From: Rotaria socialis
Taxonomy: Eukaryota > Rotifera > Eurotatoria > Philodinida > Philodinidae
Assembly (NCBI GenBank): GCA_905331475.1
Contig: CAJNYU010003219.1
Coordinates: 587,788-651,787 of the forward strand
Length of the DNA stretch: 64,000 nt
Reading direction: 5' to 3'
The notes under the pieces are model-generated. The model saw only the letters and a program-made list of their open reading frames with translations, was not told the origin of the DNA and searched no databases. A program made the translations under genes and the position numbers. Shown here in pieces: positions 36,148 to 48,058 of this stretch; the first letter of the stretch is position 1; every line of letters starts with the position of its first letter.

Positions 36148-37447
36148 TAGTGGCGTAACCAGGGGTGGGCATGGCAGGGCACCGCCCTACCACCGCCAGC
36201 CTTTGCCCTACCATCCGGAAAAAATATAAAGATTTCTAAGATTTCTGTTTTTTAAATGTAATGTTAGTTATAGTTACACACATTTAAAATGCCTGTTCGA
36301 GAGTGGCATCCCTCTTTTTATAATTATTCTAGCTAAATTGATTGATTTTGGGAAAGCGCATACCTTGACTAGTGCTACTATTAATCAAATTAATGAACTT
36401 CGAAGTGGAAAAGAATTTTCTAGACTACTTGTCGAAATAACTGAATTTTGTGTTGAAAATAATATTGATCTTAGTGTTAACGTTAATAAAACCACAATTT
36501 CAACAAGATTTAAAAATTGTTCAGTTACAAGTACAATAGGACAATGTGAAGAAATTGATAATGAGAGTGAATATACGGATTTTGATTTCTATCCGGTAAT
36601 TGATTCTATCCTTGTTGAAATGAGTAGGGACATGACAGTTCAGTTTTAGTTCCGATCAAAAGAACTGTTCGAATAGGTCTCATAAGAGACGCCTATATCG
36701 ATATAGACAACATCCCAGTGTAGATCCTATCAGTTCTTAGATTTGAGAACTGTTATACCCCTAGAAATGAACGATCGTTTAAAATAAATTTGAAATTTCT
36801 TCGAGGTATCTCATCTCTATCACTCGATAGTTCAACATTTTTAGAGGTGGGAAAATTAACAGATATATTTAGTGTGTTACAGTATGATATTGTATAGTTG
36901 TCTAATGAAATTCAAGAATTAAAACCTATGCTCAAACAATCAAAATCAAAAGATATAGGTGATTTATCTTTTGAAGTTTTACCATTAGATCAAGCATTCT
37001 CCAAGATTATATATCTTGCTATCAGTGCTTTGACTATTCCTATGTTTTCAACCACAACAGAACGAGCATTCAGTAAATGAAATCAGTGAAAACTAGTGCA
37101 CTCACTAGTATGTCGGACGATACACTAAGTGATTTGCCTTTCTTAGCTATTGAAAGAAATCTTGTTGTTGATAATTAAAAGTAATTGCTGCTTTTGCCAT
37201 TCGGTATATAAAACAGTCGAATATTGTTGAGATAACGGTTATTTATTTATGTATTTATTTTTCATCTCTTCTCTTTATTGTTCGCATACATCCACTTAAT
37301 GATAGATTGAGTTATCCTTTTTTGAGAAAGTAGAAATCGAGGATCTCTTTTTGGTCAGCGAAAAAATCTAAGTTATAGTGGTGGATGGAATTTTTAGAAG
37401 TGGCGGGGCGCCGCCCTACCATCACATAATTCCTGGTTACGCTACTA
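36148..37447 (+). mobile_element. hAT transposon, decayed, TAGTGGCGTAACC ends
   Basis: Ends TAGTGGCGTAACCAGG and CCTGGTTACGCTACTA are inverted with one mismatch, flanked by exact CTTTACAC duplications (36140-36147, 37448-37455). It contains transposase remnants and is nested inside the CACTGT composite. Confidence 0.93.
36338..37178 (+). pseudogene. hAT transposase remnant with C-terminal dimerisation domain
   Basis: 36338-36649 encodes a fragment resembling the region before the core of ZMYM1-like hAT proteins (NELRSGKEFSRLLVEITEFC). 36898-37076 encodes LPLDQAFSKIIYLAISALTI followed by STTTERAFSK. The frame then shifts by one, and 37077-37178 continues MKSVKTSALTSMSDDTLSDL and so on to a stop. 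The IPxxSxxxERxFSxxKxxKT pattern is the hATC dimerisation signature. The central DDE core is missing, so this is a deletion derivative. Confidence 0.85.
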
Positions 37448-38434
37448 CTTTACACTAACATAAACCGTTATAAGAGTTTAGGAAAGTAAGAAACTCAATC
37501 CTGAACCATTTGGGACGGTGTATGAAGGAGTTTCTGGGAAACATGAACCATTTCTGAGACCGTTCCAAATGGTTCAGGATTGAGTTTCTTACTTTCCTAA
37601 ACCCTTTTAGGGGTTTCTGAAAGTGCAACGTATAATAAATCCTTTTATGGGTTTATTACTTTCCTAAACCCTTCCAAAGGGTATAAGACAGGGTATATTG
37701 ATTTCCTAAACCCTTTGGAAGGGTATATGAAAGGGTTTATTGATCTCCTAAACCCTTCCTTAAACCCGTTTATGAGTATGTGCTAAACCCTTGGCTATAC
37801 CCCTGCATGGGTTTATGAGCATTTCGTAAACCCTTAGCTAAATTCTATCCGTACTTGATGGTCTTCATAAACCCTTTTTTAGGGTTTATTAAAGGGTTTA
37901 TTGGTTTCCTAAACCACTTCATATACCCTTAGTAACGGTATATCAAAGGGTTTATGATTTTCCTAAACCCTTAAAAGGGTTGTTGAAAGTACAGCGTATA
38001 ATAAACCCTTTAATAAATCCTAAAAAAAGGTTTAGGAGAATTTTCCATACGGTAAAAAGGGTTTACTATACGTTGCACTTTCATCAACCCTTTTTGGGTT
38101 TATTATTCTACGAATTTTTTTTACAGTGAACTTCCCTACTCTTATTTTTCAATATTGATTTCTTGGTAGATTTAAATTTTATAAAGCCCAATGAATATCT
38201 TATCGAATCCCAGTTCATATTGGTGATAAAGAAAATATGAACTAACTTTGCAACAATACGTCATATGTTACTGGCACTGTAAGTCATACGTGAAAACTAA
38301 ACAATAATGAAAGATTTAGATATAACTGAGCCTATAGAAGTGTTTAAGTGTTTTTGTTTGAGTCTACCAAGCCTTTAACTGTGCTCGTTTGAGCCTACTC
38401 AAACCTCGTGAGCCTACAGGCTCTGCCGCCTATG

Positions 38435-39496
38435 AAACAGACTCTTCTCTTCTCAATGAAGCATCCTTATTTTCCTTGAGAAACTTTTCTAAAATATACC
38501 GGACAATTTCCTTTTATTCACATAAATAATAAATTATGAACAGTAGAAAAATTGAGAAACTTGCAATTCAATCTATCTCTTAATCTAAAAGTGAGGGTAT
38601 GAATACAGGTAAGTTATAAGTTCTATAATTAAAAATATTGCTAAAACAAGATCTTTCACTAGAAGCTATTGAATAAAAAGTTTATTTTCGAGATGTAAGT
38701 TTCGATTCGAAGTCAAATCAGACAGTCGCCCAATATAAAGTATAAGGAATCAAATCCTTTAGGAGACAGAAACATTTGCAGAAAAAAACATTTTGTGTTT
38801 GTGTTTTACCATTAATACATATATATATGTTATCATAAATGATAAATTTATCCAGCATATTCAAATCTATGTGAATTCTGCTTATATTGATATAAAAAAA
38901 AACTAAGACTTGAAAAGAAATATTCTTTTTAAGCACATAAATGTTTTCAGAATGAACGATAGTTTCTTCATTCTGATCTGATATTAATCTAAAGAAATAT
39001 CTTGTTTATTTGTATCAAGAAAACTAATGATATGAAAAGAAAATTCTGCAATTGAGTTTTCCTTTTATTGCTTTGCCTATAGATAATAATACATTACAGA
39101 TTTTATGCTGTCTTCATACCTAGTTCAACTTATAGTTATTGGAGGCCTCATTTTTTGACTGAAATTTCCCTCTGGATGAATCTAGTTTTGGACTGGTTCC
39201 ATGCATAAAGTAAAAGCGACACAAAAATTTTCATATTTGAATTGACAGGCAATTCTTTTCTCTATCAGACTTATTTTGAATGAGCTTGGCGGAAGAATCC
39301 ATTCATATTATTTGATAATGAATACTTTCAATGTTGTCAACTTTTTGTTTTAAAAATTTCAATCGTTTTCAGTCGTGTTTTTATGACGATGAATATAATT
39401 TACAATATTTTTGTATAGCTACATGATTCGATAAAGCATTTCAAAACTTACAGATTCATGCAAAAGCCTTCATGGATAAAAATATATCTCGTGCTA
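38435..39496. other. intergenic DNA
   Basis: AT-rich. No gene or repeat recognised. Confidence 0.35.
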
Positions 39497-39889
39497 TTTT
39501 TTAGGGCCCGAATGTGTTGATCTATGAAATCCTATACAAAACCTTCAACAAATAGCTAATTTCCGAATCAATAATTGTTTTTTCATATAAGATAAATGTC
39601 ATATTTGAAATCATGATAAAAAAAAACTAGCCAGAAGAGTGTGGGTTTCACAAAAATAGAATTCATTTGCAGTCCTCCGCGGGCGAGACGCCAACCAACA
39701 ATGAACTGTAGGGCAATACAGATGTATTTTCTTTTTGTGAAATTCATACTCTCTCGGCTAGTTTTTATCCTGATTTAAAATGTGGCATTTATCTTATATA
39801 AAACAACAATTATTGATTCGAAAATTAACTATTTGTTGAAAATTTTGTACAGGATTTCAAAGGTCAGCACATCGGATCGTCCAAAAAAA
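39497..39889. repeat. foldback element with ~150-bp arms
   Basis: 39497-39657 is the imperfect inverse of 39735-39889. AATCAATAATTGTTTT pairs with AAACAACAATTATTGATT, and AACTAGCC pairs with GGCTAGTT. The ~80-bp centre is GC-richer (CCTCCGCGGGCGAGACGCC). There is no coding capacity and no clear target duplication. It is unrelated in sequence to the foldback at 25-645. Confidence 0.8.
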
Positions 39890-39947
39890 CCCAAGAAAAA
39901 TAATTTTTTTCTTTGAAGACTTTAAAGTCATGTTGTACACTTTGCAA

Positions 39948-40959
39948 TAGTGGCGTAACCACGAGGGGGCTGGGGGTGGCTGAGCCCCCTCCAGAACTGC
40001 TTGAGCCCCCCCTAGAAATATTTCTGTTTAGCTGTTATTTAATGTTATTCTAATTTTTCGAGCGACTTTTGTGTTAGAGAACACAATCTAGATGTTATTC
40101 TTGATCAACAATAGTAAAGAAAGAAAAAGAACAATTCTGTTCTGTTTATGTCGTCTTTGTACAATGTGAGTAATCGATCGTCATTTATCTGTTCAACAAC
40201 GAAACTTTCGTCTTGATCAACAACAGTAAAGAGAAAAGAAAAAGAACAGTTCTGATCTGCTGGTGTCGTCTATGTCAGAGTTGCAACCGGTAACGGTAAA
40301 CGGCCGGTTCGGCCCGGTCTAGGATTCCTTACCGGCACCGCCAGATATACCGGCCGGTACAAGCGACTTTTTCAGACCGGCCCGGTCTAGATTTTTTAAA
40401 ATTATTTTCGCTTTTTTCCCTTATTTTTTGCAAAAATAGATGATAAAAGTGTTTATTTTTGCATATCAAGCTAGTTTTTATGACATTAATGACGATTTCT
40501 AAGAAAAATTATGAGATATATTGTTTATATTAAATCAGTATTTATCAAAAATATATTTCTTAGTGACGAAGGAGAAGTCTTAAATAATTGGAATAGTGAT
40601 TCAGAGTAAGATATGACTGATGTTAAATGAAAAAAGTCAATAGTGACTCATACGATGAAAAAAAACAACTATGACTCATGCCGGTCCGGTCCGGTCTGAT
40701 CGGCTTAGACCGGTACTGGTACCGGTCTAGAAAAAACCCTACCGGTTGCAACTCTGGTGTATATTGTTGTTTTGTGTATTGATGTAGTGTATATTGTTGT
40801 TTTTCTTTAAAATGCTACTCTTAACATGAAAAATATGTTAGTGAACATCAAGCAAGTACAACATCTCCTAAAAAAGGTGGAAGAAATTCAGTTTTTAATT
40901 AATTCTAAAGAGTCTTGGGGCCGAGCCCCCCCTAGCTTAAAATCCTGGTTACGCCGCTA
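39948..40959. mobile_element. hAT non-autonomous element, TAGTGGCGTAACC family
   Basis: Ends TAGTGGCGTAACCA and TGGTTACGCCGCTA, flanked by exact CTTTGCAA duplications (39940-39947, 40960-40967). It shares its tips with the hAT at 36148-37447. GAGCCCCCC words flank both tips. It contains a partial internal duplication (TTGATCAACARTAGTAAAGA at ~40111 and ~40217) and a nested element. Confidence 0.92.
40276..40756. mobile_element. nested hAT-like element, CCGGT keyword family
   Basis: Ends CAGAGTTGCAACCGGTA and TACCGGTTGCAACTCTG are near-perfect inverted copies. Flanks GTCTATGT and GTGTATAT agree at 6 of 8 bases. The outer ~120 bp at each side is almost entirely CCGGT/ACCGG words (CCGGTCCGGTCCGGTC), a sharp GC island in AT-rich DNA. 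It was inserted into the 39948-40959 element. Confidence 0.8.
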
Positions 40960-40967
40960 CTTTGCAA

Positions 40968-41772
40968 TGCTCTATCGATTCATATATAAAATAAGAAAAC
41001 CGGGCGTCGTAATCCCCTCCCTTAATACTGTTTGATTACACTTAAAACAAAAGTTTAGTTCAAAATTAAACCAGATATGAGCATATAATAGATTTTTTTA
41101 CATTGCGTGACTCATGAAATAGACAACGCACAACTTGTCTTTTTTAATAATTAAATATATCAATAACCATAGTCATCATTACAGCTAAAAATTCAATCGA
41201 AAGCAAACATCCTTGCATATGACTGAATAATATTTTGTTCATTAGGGAACTGAATTTCTTTAGACTATCGGAAATCAATTTACAGATAAAGAATTTTATG
41301 TTAATCTAAGTTACATAATTTAATCAATCTAGTTGTGTAGTACAAGGGTAGAAAGAACCCATGATGATTGTTAGTATATAATAAAAATATACGTGGATGG
41401 AAGAATTTCATTCAATCATAATCCACTAAAACAACAGAAATATACTAGCATATGCTTATCATCATTTATTTCTTCCTACATAATAATCATAAATTTAATT
41501 CACGAATATGAATCGATGAATATCAACACAAATAAACAGAAAGTGCAGAATTGTTGTCTTTAGTTTTTATTCTGAATAAAAGATTTCATTTTAATAACGA
41601 TCATAATATGAACAATATTAGCATTTCTCCGGATGTTTATTATTATTGGCTGGATTAATAGGCGCTTAAAGACTAATTCCAAATTCTCATCTAACATCCG
41701 ATAGTTTTTCTTTCTCACTAGAGAAAAAAAAAGAAAATACGATTTTTTTATCTATTATTCTCGATCTTCATG
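40968..41772. other. intergenic DNA upstream of the GPCR gene
   Basis: AT-rich. Nothing recognised apart from the promoter-like site that follows. Confidence 0.35.
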
Positions 41773-41779
41773 TATATAA
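41773..41779 (+). promoter_or_regulatory. TATA box of the GPCR gene
   Basis: TATATAA lies 37 bp upstream of the start codon of the GPCR gene. Confidence 0.45.
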
Positions 41780-41815
41780 ATGACACGCCCTAGGCGACAC
41801 CCTTAGATTTTTATA

Positions 41816-43456
41816 ATGAATTCAACATGCCATGCAAATGCAAATGTAATTTTGTCATTTTTTATTTTGGGTTGCTTATTGACAATAGTTGGTATCGTAC
41901 TCAACCTTTGCCTATGTATACTTTTTTGCCGTGCAAAATCACTTTTTAATACTCCATATGCTATCTTCATAATTGCATTATCGATAGCAGATATTGTGAA
42001 ATTAGTTGCCGAATATGTTGTACATATTTTATTTCTTTATATTCGACATCCTTATTTTGTTTGTTCAATAACATGGTTTTTAACAATGACCAGTGAAAAT
42101 ACATCTTATGCATTTCTTTGTGCTTTAGGTAAATAGATATTTTCTGAATTCTTTAATATACGTATATTTAGGAATTCAGTTCGTATTAAATAATCATATA
42201 TGAGAGCTACGAAGCGCTAAAAATAACCAATCTCATTTTAAATTGTAATCGAAATGAACAATTTCACAAAATAAATAAAAAAGAATTTGACAGTGACAGT
42301 AGCGATTAGATCCAAAAATGAATGCCAGGAGTTTATTGCAAATAGTGTTATTTTCACAAGTGTCAAGCGTTGTATAATCTCCATTAACGACTCATTCGTC
42401 AAAAAAAGACTGATTCATGATGTGTAAAACTCCAGTTCTTTTGAGATACAACAATAAAAGAACTACCGAAAAACAAACAACGAAACACTAAGATTCTTAC
42501 ATTTATCCTCTGGATACACTACTGATCTGATGTATCATACGAGATTCATCGTAGTAATAAAGGTTTGTGCTACAAACAAATACAATGAATTTTTTATATG
42601 GTGCTGATCAAAAGCTCGTTGAGTTTGAAAAATTCTTAAAAACAAACTTCCTGATAAGTGTTTGAGTGACTAGATGCGTCTAATTTCTCCCTGAAAATAT
42701 TAATTATATTTCTTATAAATCTTTTATGGAAGACTTCGTACATTGTATTCTTATGTTTTTCCAGGCATTGAACGTAACCTCAAGGTTTGGGCAGTAAATG
42801 GTCATTGTTTAATAACTAGACGACGCGCATGTATAGTAACTTTACTGATTGTTTTATTTGTAATTATATATGATCATCCGTTTCTTTTTTTTCCGCACGA
42901 TCAATCTTTTTGTTTTTTTAAATTATTTAATCAAAAAGTATTATTTTCATGTGATAATGCACACTACAGTGCATATGGTTTTAAATTTTCCTTAACTCAA
43001 TTATTATTCATTGAAAATGTTGGATTAAACAATTTAGCTTTACCAATACTCATTATAACAACAAATATTATTTTAATATTTGGGTTACGGCGCCGTTCAT
43101 ATCAACGTCAACACTGTTTAGGTAGAAGCAAAAAGTACGACTGGAGAGAACGAAGCGTTATGCTTTATATGCTTCTTTCAAGTTTAACATTTGTTCTATT
43201 AACATCGCCCATTGGAATCTTAGGTATTTGGACAACGTTGCACGATCAACATATTCCAACGAATAATCTGTCGCTTGTACTTGATTTATTAGAAATTGTT
43301 CATCATTGCTCACATTTTCCTATACTATTAATGACAAGTTCAATAATACGCACAAAAACATTCCAAATACTTTTTCAATTTCGTTTATCAAGACGAAATT
43401 CGCAGAATATTTTGAGAATATCAAATAAAAGAAGTTTTCATTCCCAAGAAAAATAA
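41816..43456 (+). CDS. class-A (rhodopsin-like) GPCR, two exons
   Basis: Exon 1 (41816-42128) and exon 2 (42765-43456) join in phase (CTTTAG|GTAAAT...TTTCCAG|GCATTG) to give 334 residues. TM1 spans residues ~11-38 with N30 in the conserved position (GIVLN). TM2 has LSIAD (D59). C83 starts TM3, and ERN at 107-109 replaces the usual DRY. TM4 follows RRRACIVTLL, and TM5-TM7 are recognisable. The usual NPxxY of TM7 is not present; the region reads HFPILLMTSSIIRTKTF. The N-terminus is very short (about 10 residues, NST glycosylation site), as in peptide-receptor-like chemosensory receptors of rotifers. It acts at the plasma membrane and probably couples to a G protein; the ligand is unknown. The 636-bp intron splits the gene just before the ERN motif. 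Confidence 0.83.
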
Positions 43457-43504
43457 AAGTTCAATTTCATGTCGTTTTGGTAAATTGTACAGTTGCATTT
43501 TTAA

Positions 43505-43510
43505 AATAAA
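43505..43510 (+). terminator. polyadenylation signal of the GPCR gene
   Basis: AATAAATAAA starts 49 bp after the stop codon. Confidence 0.5.
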
Positions 43511-43911
43511 TAAAAGGTTTTCTACGATCAGTTCATTCACAATGTTTTCATAGAAAAAAAAAACATCAATACGATCTCTGCAGAACGAATTTATTTCTAA
43601 ATGACTTTTATATATAGTAGAAAATCTACAAACAAACTAAACTCTACGAACACTACTAATACCACAATCGAAATGATTCGTTCTTGCATTCAATACTTAT
43701 GAATATTATCGTCACATGTAACTGAAACTATCATCAACACCATTCTTTTCGCTTTCTTTTCAATATATTTTGTTCTATAGGCTGCATTTTCACTTGTCAT
43801 GCGCACAGTAGGATACATTATGCAGATTGACTATGACAATTTACATTTAAATAAAGAAAGAAATATTGAAAAAAAAGAAACACAGCACAGATAAGTCAGC
43901 CAGTCAATATT

Positions 43912-45429
43912 ATGAGCCGTAGTGGTCCACAAACACAGCCACTTATTCTCTATAAACCATTTCAATATCCAACACCAAATAATCTACGTTTTATTCAGCC
44001 GGCTACTGCTATTCGACCGACATTATCTTCAAATAATAATTTACCGGTGAGATTTTCATTTTTCGATTCATTACATGCTAGACATCCTATTTATAGAATA
44101 CAGTTGACGACTAGATCTTAAAGTTTATCATATCAATTATCAAACAAACGATATGCATTGATTGTTGCTGGAGACCAAACGCAATATTGAACATTTAGTA
44201 TAGATTTTGAGAAAACTAGATCCACGCCAATGCAAATTCATACATGAAAATATTAAAATCAGTTTCTCTGCGGGCGACTTTCATATTCGCTTAAAAACAA
44301 TACTGCCGAAATGAAATACTTTTCCGGTATTGAACTAGCGTTTCAAATGTTTTTCTTAGTATTTGTATCTCATACAAGTGTATTTCGTAGATCGTTTGAT
44401 TTTTTCCAGAAAAACCAAAACATTTTTGTTATTGTTTTGTCTATTCACACATTATTAGTTACATAAGTCAGCACTTTTTCGAAACATCTAGCTTGTTTTT
44501 CTAATTAGGAGTTTGTATAATTATAGAAGATAGTACTCTTATAATTAACAACACCATTTTTTTGAGAGTTTATCGGGAGGATCTAACTTTTTATACTTTG
44601 TTTTTGTCGCGACAAATGAGAGTCTTACAAATGTAGAATATCGAACCCTCGAGCTTGGCGCTTATGTTCAAACTCAAGGATGTAGGATGAATGCCAATAG
44701 AGAAATCTCAGTTGATTGAAGATTTTATTTATTGAATATCTACTGAAGAAGAAAAAAGCTATTGGATTAAGCAATTCAATAGTCTGAATATGTCTTGTAT
44801 GATGAATACGATTGAAATCGAGCGGGAGCAAAATATTGCACTTTTTTTTATCTCACTTTTAAAATGATATTGAGATTTCCTCGTGCGATTCAGCCTAATT
44901 ACTAAAAATATACGTTTTTATTTGTAGTTCTTTCAGATAGGCGAAAGGTCTTAGGGAAAATAGCTTCTTTTTTTAGCCTGCACTATAAATCGTTTTATCA
45001 TGAAGACACAAATAACAATGTTCTATCTACTATTTTAACGATGAATATTTTCTCAATATTATATATTAATAGATCGTTCGACCACCACTTGTACAACGAT
45101 TTGTTCGACCTACAATCATTCGACCTCTACCACCAAGATTAGTGACACATGAAAATTCATTGAATCGAGTAGATCCAACTACAATTGAAGCAAAACTACC
45201 CGCTAGAATATTTTCAAGTGAATCATCACTTTCAACACTATCAACCATTCCTTCTAATCATGAAGAAATTCGACAGCAACAACGAATAAGTTCTTCAAAA
45301 ATGAATGATTGTCTTAGTTCAAATTGTATACTAAATACTCGAGCAATTTATATAATTATTATTCTTCTTTTTATCTTTTTTCTCATTGTCATTCTTCTTC
45401 TTATTGTCTTGATTATTGTTCATCATTAG
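43912..45429 (+). CDS. small single-pass (tail-anchored) membrane protein, two exons
   Basis: Exon 1 (43912-44046) ends TTACCG|GTGAGA. Exon 2 (45073-45429) follows TATTAATAG and continues in phase, giving 163 residues. The N-terminal ~115 residues are polar and rich in P, R, S and T (RPPLVQRFVRPTIIRPLPPR), then a Ser/Thr-rich linker. The last ~25 residues form one strong hydrophobic helix (AIYIIIILLFIFFLIVILLL) ending HH. This predicts a tail-anchored or type II membrane protein with the N-terminus in the cytosol. No family is recognised. There is a 1-kb intron. Read in the same direction as the GPCR and the homeobox genes. Confidence 0.68.
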
Positions 45430-46780
45430 TTAACTTTCTTTGTTTTTTTTTGTTCTTTGTCTCAAAAGTATCAAAGTGGAGAATCATGCTGCTGCTGTAG
45501 CTATCGCTTCTAACGATACGCATATCGTTTGATCTATACGATATATACCGCCAATAAAACTGACTGATTCTCTTAGTAGTTCACCGCTTTACTGCTCTTC
45601 AAGTAGTATTGCCGTGATAGAAAAGTGAAAAAGAAAAAGAATCTTTTGATTGAAACTAGATACCATTTATTTAGAAGAAAAAACTTCTCTTGGGTTCACA
45701 TAATAATGAAGATCAGACTATACATCTTGACATAGCACAGAGTGCTCTTTGCTTTACAATTCAAGTATTTGTTTTTTCTATGGACATCATATTCATCTTC
45801 GCTCAATCATATATACATAGATTTATATAAATAAAAATCTAGTATATCTATTTAATCATAAAGGCAAAAATAACTTTCAGGAGAGAATTTTATTTTAAGA
45901 TATGCAATCGTACAAGGCAAAAGATTCCAAAGCGATGTTATTTTTCATAATGCTCAACTCGAAACATAAACACTTTGAGAAAAAAAAATATGTCTTCTAT
46001 TTTTCCTTCTATTTTATATTAATATTACTGCAAACAGTAAAATTCCAAGGAAATCCGAGTGGTGCGCAGTGTATTTCCATGGAAACAAACAGAACGGTAA
46101 AAAGAATATGCATATATATATATATATATATCCTCTAGCAATTATGTCTATAACAAAGTTCACTTTATTTAGTTTTAATTTTTGGAAATATTTAAAATTT
46201 CCATTCATCACTTTACTATAAACAATTACTAAAAAAATAAAACAAAAGATTCTCTTTTAATTCTTCTCTGCGGGTGTTTGATTCACATGTAATAATAATC
46301 AATTGTCGAGCTTATTTGTTAGATGTCTACTATGAGAATTCAGTTATATATATATATATATATATGTAGATCATCTTTTTTATGATTCAACTGAAGTATA
46401 CTCTCCACACATCAGTCTCAGCAATAATCAATCTATGAGAAGACTAATTGTCACCCATGTGTAAAAAAGTCTCTGTTATTGTTGATTTACAATCTTTGAT
46501 AAGCATTGAAAATTTCTCCGGTTTTTTCTTTTTCTTCTTCTTCTTCAACCAATAAGAATCTCTTCAGTTTTAAACCAATAGAAAACGAAAGAATGTAAAA
46601 GAGAAAAAGTACAAGAAAAAAAATGAGAGAAAGGAAATGATTATTCTCAATACGTAGACAAGAGGTCTCTTTTGTCTTCGTTTGTATATGTGAAAAGAAG
46701 AAAAAAAAAAGTAGAGAGAAAAAGAGTGAGAACGAATAAGTAGCACATATACACACGCACATATTTGCCCGTGTCGTGAG
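45430..46780. other. intergenic DNA upstream of the first homeobox gene
   Basis: Contains (TA)n runs at about 46108-46131 and 46343-46366 and CT/GA-rich tracts. No gene was recognised. Probably includes upstream regulatory DNA of the homeobox gene. Confidence 0.4.
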
Positions 46781-46868
46781 TGGAGTCGAACCTCTTCAAT
46801 CGATCTCGAAAGCCTTCTGAGAGCCTTCTCAGAGCATCTCTCATCCCGCACGCCTTCGTTCGAACACG

Positions 46869-47002
46869 GTAAGTGGCCAATTCTTCTTTCTCTCCTTTCT
46901 TCTCGCGTTTCATTTCTTTCTTTATCGTCATTTTTTATTTTCAATAATATTCATACAACAAATCATCCTTAAAAAATCCACAAAAAAATAACCATGTTTC
47001 AG
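46869..47002 (+). other. 5'UTR intron of the first homeobox gene
   Basis: CGAACACG|GTAAGTGG at 46869 and CATGTTTCAG|GATAG at 47002 are good splice sites. In the frame of the ATG at 47017 a TAG lies at 47005-47007, so translation begins after this intron. Confidence 0.5.
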
Positions 47003-47016
47003 GATAGTTCAATATC

Positions 47017-48058
47017 ATGTCATACGATTCTTCGTCGCCCCCATCGCGGTCAACACCTATATCAACAACTGTTCCGCCAGTATCTTCTACCAATAATGCT
47101 GATGATGCACCAAATTTACCATCATCAACAGGATACGATACATTTTTTCCAACATTCGATGATGGCTGTTCAGCGTATCCAACAAATAATAATAGCATAA
47201 AAAAACCACAAATATCATCATTCGATCCAACAATCTATCAGAATTCATTTGCAAGTCATTTCTCACCAACAGGTGTACCATATCCATTTTATTCGGATGC
47301 AGCAACATCCTATTTTTCAAGTCAAGCACGTACATATTCGGATTATCTTTGTCAACCACCTTATCGTCCATCGACAGCAAACAATCCGATGGCACAAAAT
47401 CCAGTATCAACATCACCAACAAATGCAACTAATACATCAACTAATTCATGGTATCAACCGACACATTGTAGCGATCCAAGATTTGCAAGTAATAGATTTG
47501 AAAAATAAAATAATTAGAAATTGCAAAAAATAAATCTTTTGTTTTTTTTTCTTGTCAATTTCAGTGACACGTCTACTAACTGGACAAACTCCTTCACAAT
47601 ATGATATGTATCAATCTGCTTCAGCTATGATGGATCCATTGAAATCTGCTTATCACCCATTTGCGTTTACACCGAAACGTAAACGTCGTGTTCTATTTAG
47701 TCAACAGCAAGTTATGGAACTTGAAAAACGTTTTGATAAAAGTCGTTATTTAAATGCTCAAGATCGTGATCAACTAGCGCATTCATTAAATTTAACATCT
47801 ACACAAGTTAAAATCTGGTTTCAAAATCATCGATACAAAACAAAAAAAGCCACCAAAGAAAAAGGTGGAAATAATTGTGTCGACAGTGAAGATGAACAAC
47901 CAATGTCAACAAATAATCCTCATCAACATCATTCACAAATACAATCGAATATGTTTCATTCACAAGTACAAATTCCGTCAAGTCATCAGCGACTTCATCA
48001 TGCACATCATTTACATCATCATCCACCGCTTCATTTACTTAAACACGAACCACGTTAA
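47017..48058 (+). CDS. NK2-class homeobox gene, divergent Nkx2-1-like copy
   Basis: Exon 47017-47488 joins exon 47565-48058 in phase (GCAA|GTAATA...TTTCAG|TGACAC), giving 321 residues. The homeodomain (about 194-253) starts [20 protein letters not shown] and ends [16 protein letters not shown], with the Tyr54 typical of NK2. Before it, WYQ...SDPRFA|MTRLLTG resembles the WYGANPDPRFPAISRF region of vertebrate Nkx2-1, and the intron falls inside that motif. No TN (tinman) motif was found. The C-terminus is His-rich. The homeodomain is more diverged than that of its neighbour ([13 protein letters not shown] versus [12 protein letters not shown]) and has no intron inside it. Expected role: nuclear transcription factor in anterior neural or foregut patterning. 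Confidence 0.87.

Larger units (their letters stand above)
33413..38128. mobile_element. composite element with CACTGT ends, AAACCCTT keyword family
   Basis: The two ends are inverted copies over about 33 bp (CACTGTAAAAAAAATTCGTA and its complement), differing at one base. The ends, especially 37460-38128, are packed with AAACCCTT/AAGGGTTT in both orientations, separated by 10-25 bp. A second, imperfect copy of the tip (CACTGTAAAAAAAACGTAGAA) starts at 34564, hinting at self-nesting. Inside are an inverted pair TGTGGAACTC (33650 and 34510), the TCAAGTCAAG array, micro-exon-like cassettes and a hAT element. No transposase of its own was found. Comparison with copy A dates the insertion as later than the repeat. 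Confidence 0.75.
32378..38434. repeat. dispersed repeat, copy B, split by nested insertions
   Basis: Matches copy A (4424-5760) in two pieces, 32378-33412 and 38129-38434. The inner CATAGGCGGCGG unit starts at 32856 and ends at 38434. Copy A shows the empty site, so the 33413-38128 block is a later insertion. Confidence 0.85.

Noticed and set aside
46487-46944. Overlapping minus-strand open frames of 90-124 codons
   Set aside because: They arise from GA/CT-rich tracts upstream of the homeobox gene. The products are simple-sequence K/E/R or F/S runs.
47087-47533. Long open frames in the other frames over the first homeobox gene
   Set aside because: Shadows of the CAA/TCA-rich coding exon. 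Only the frame that leads into the homeodomain in phase is supported.
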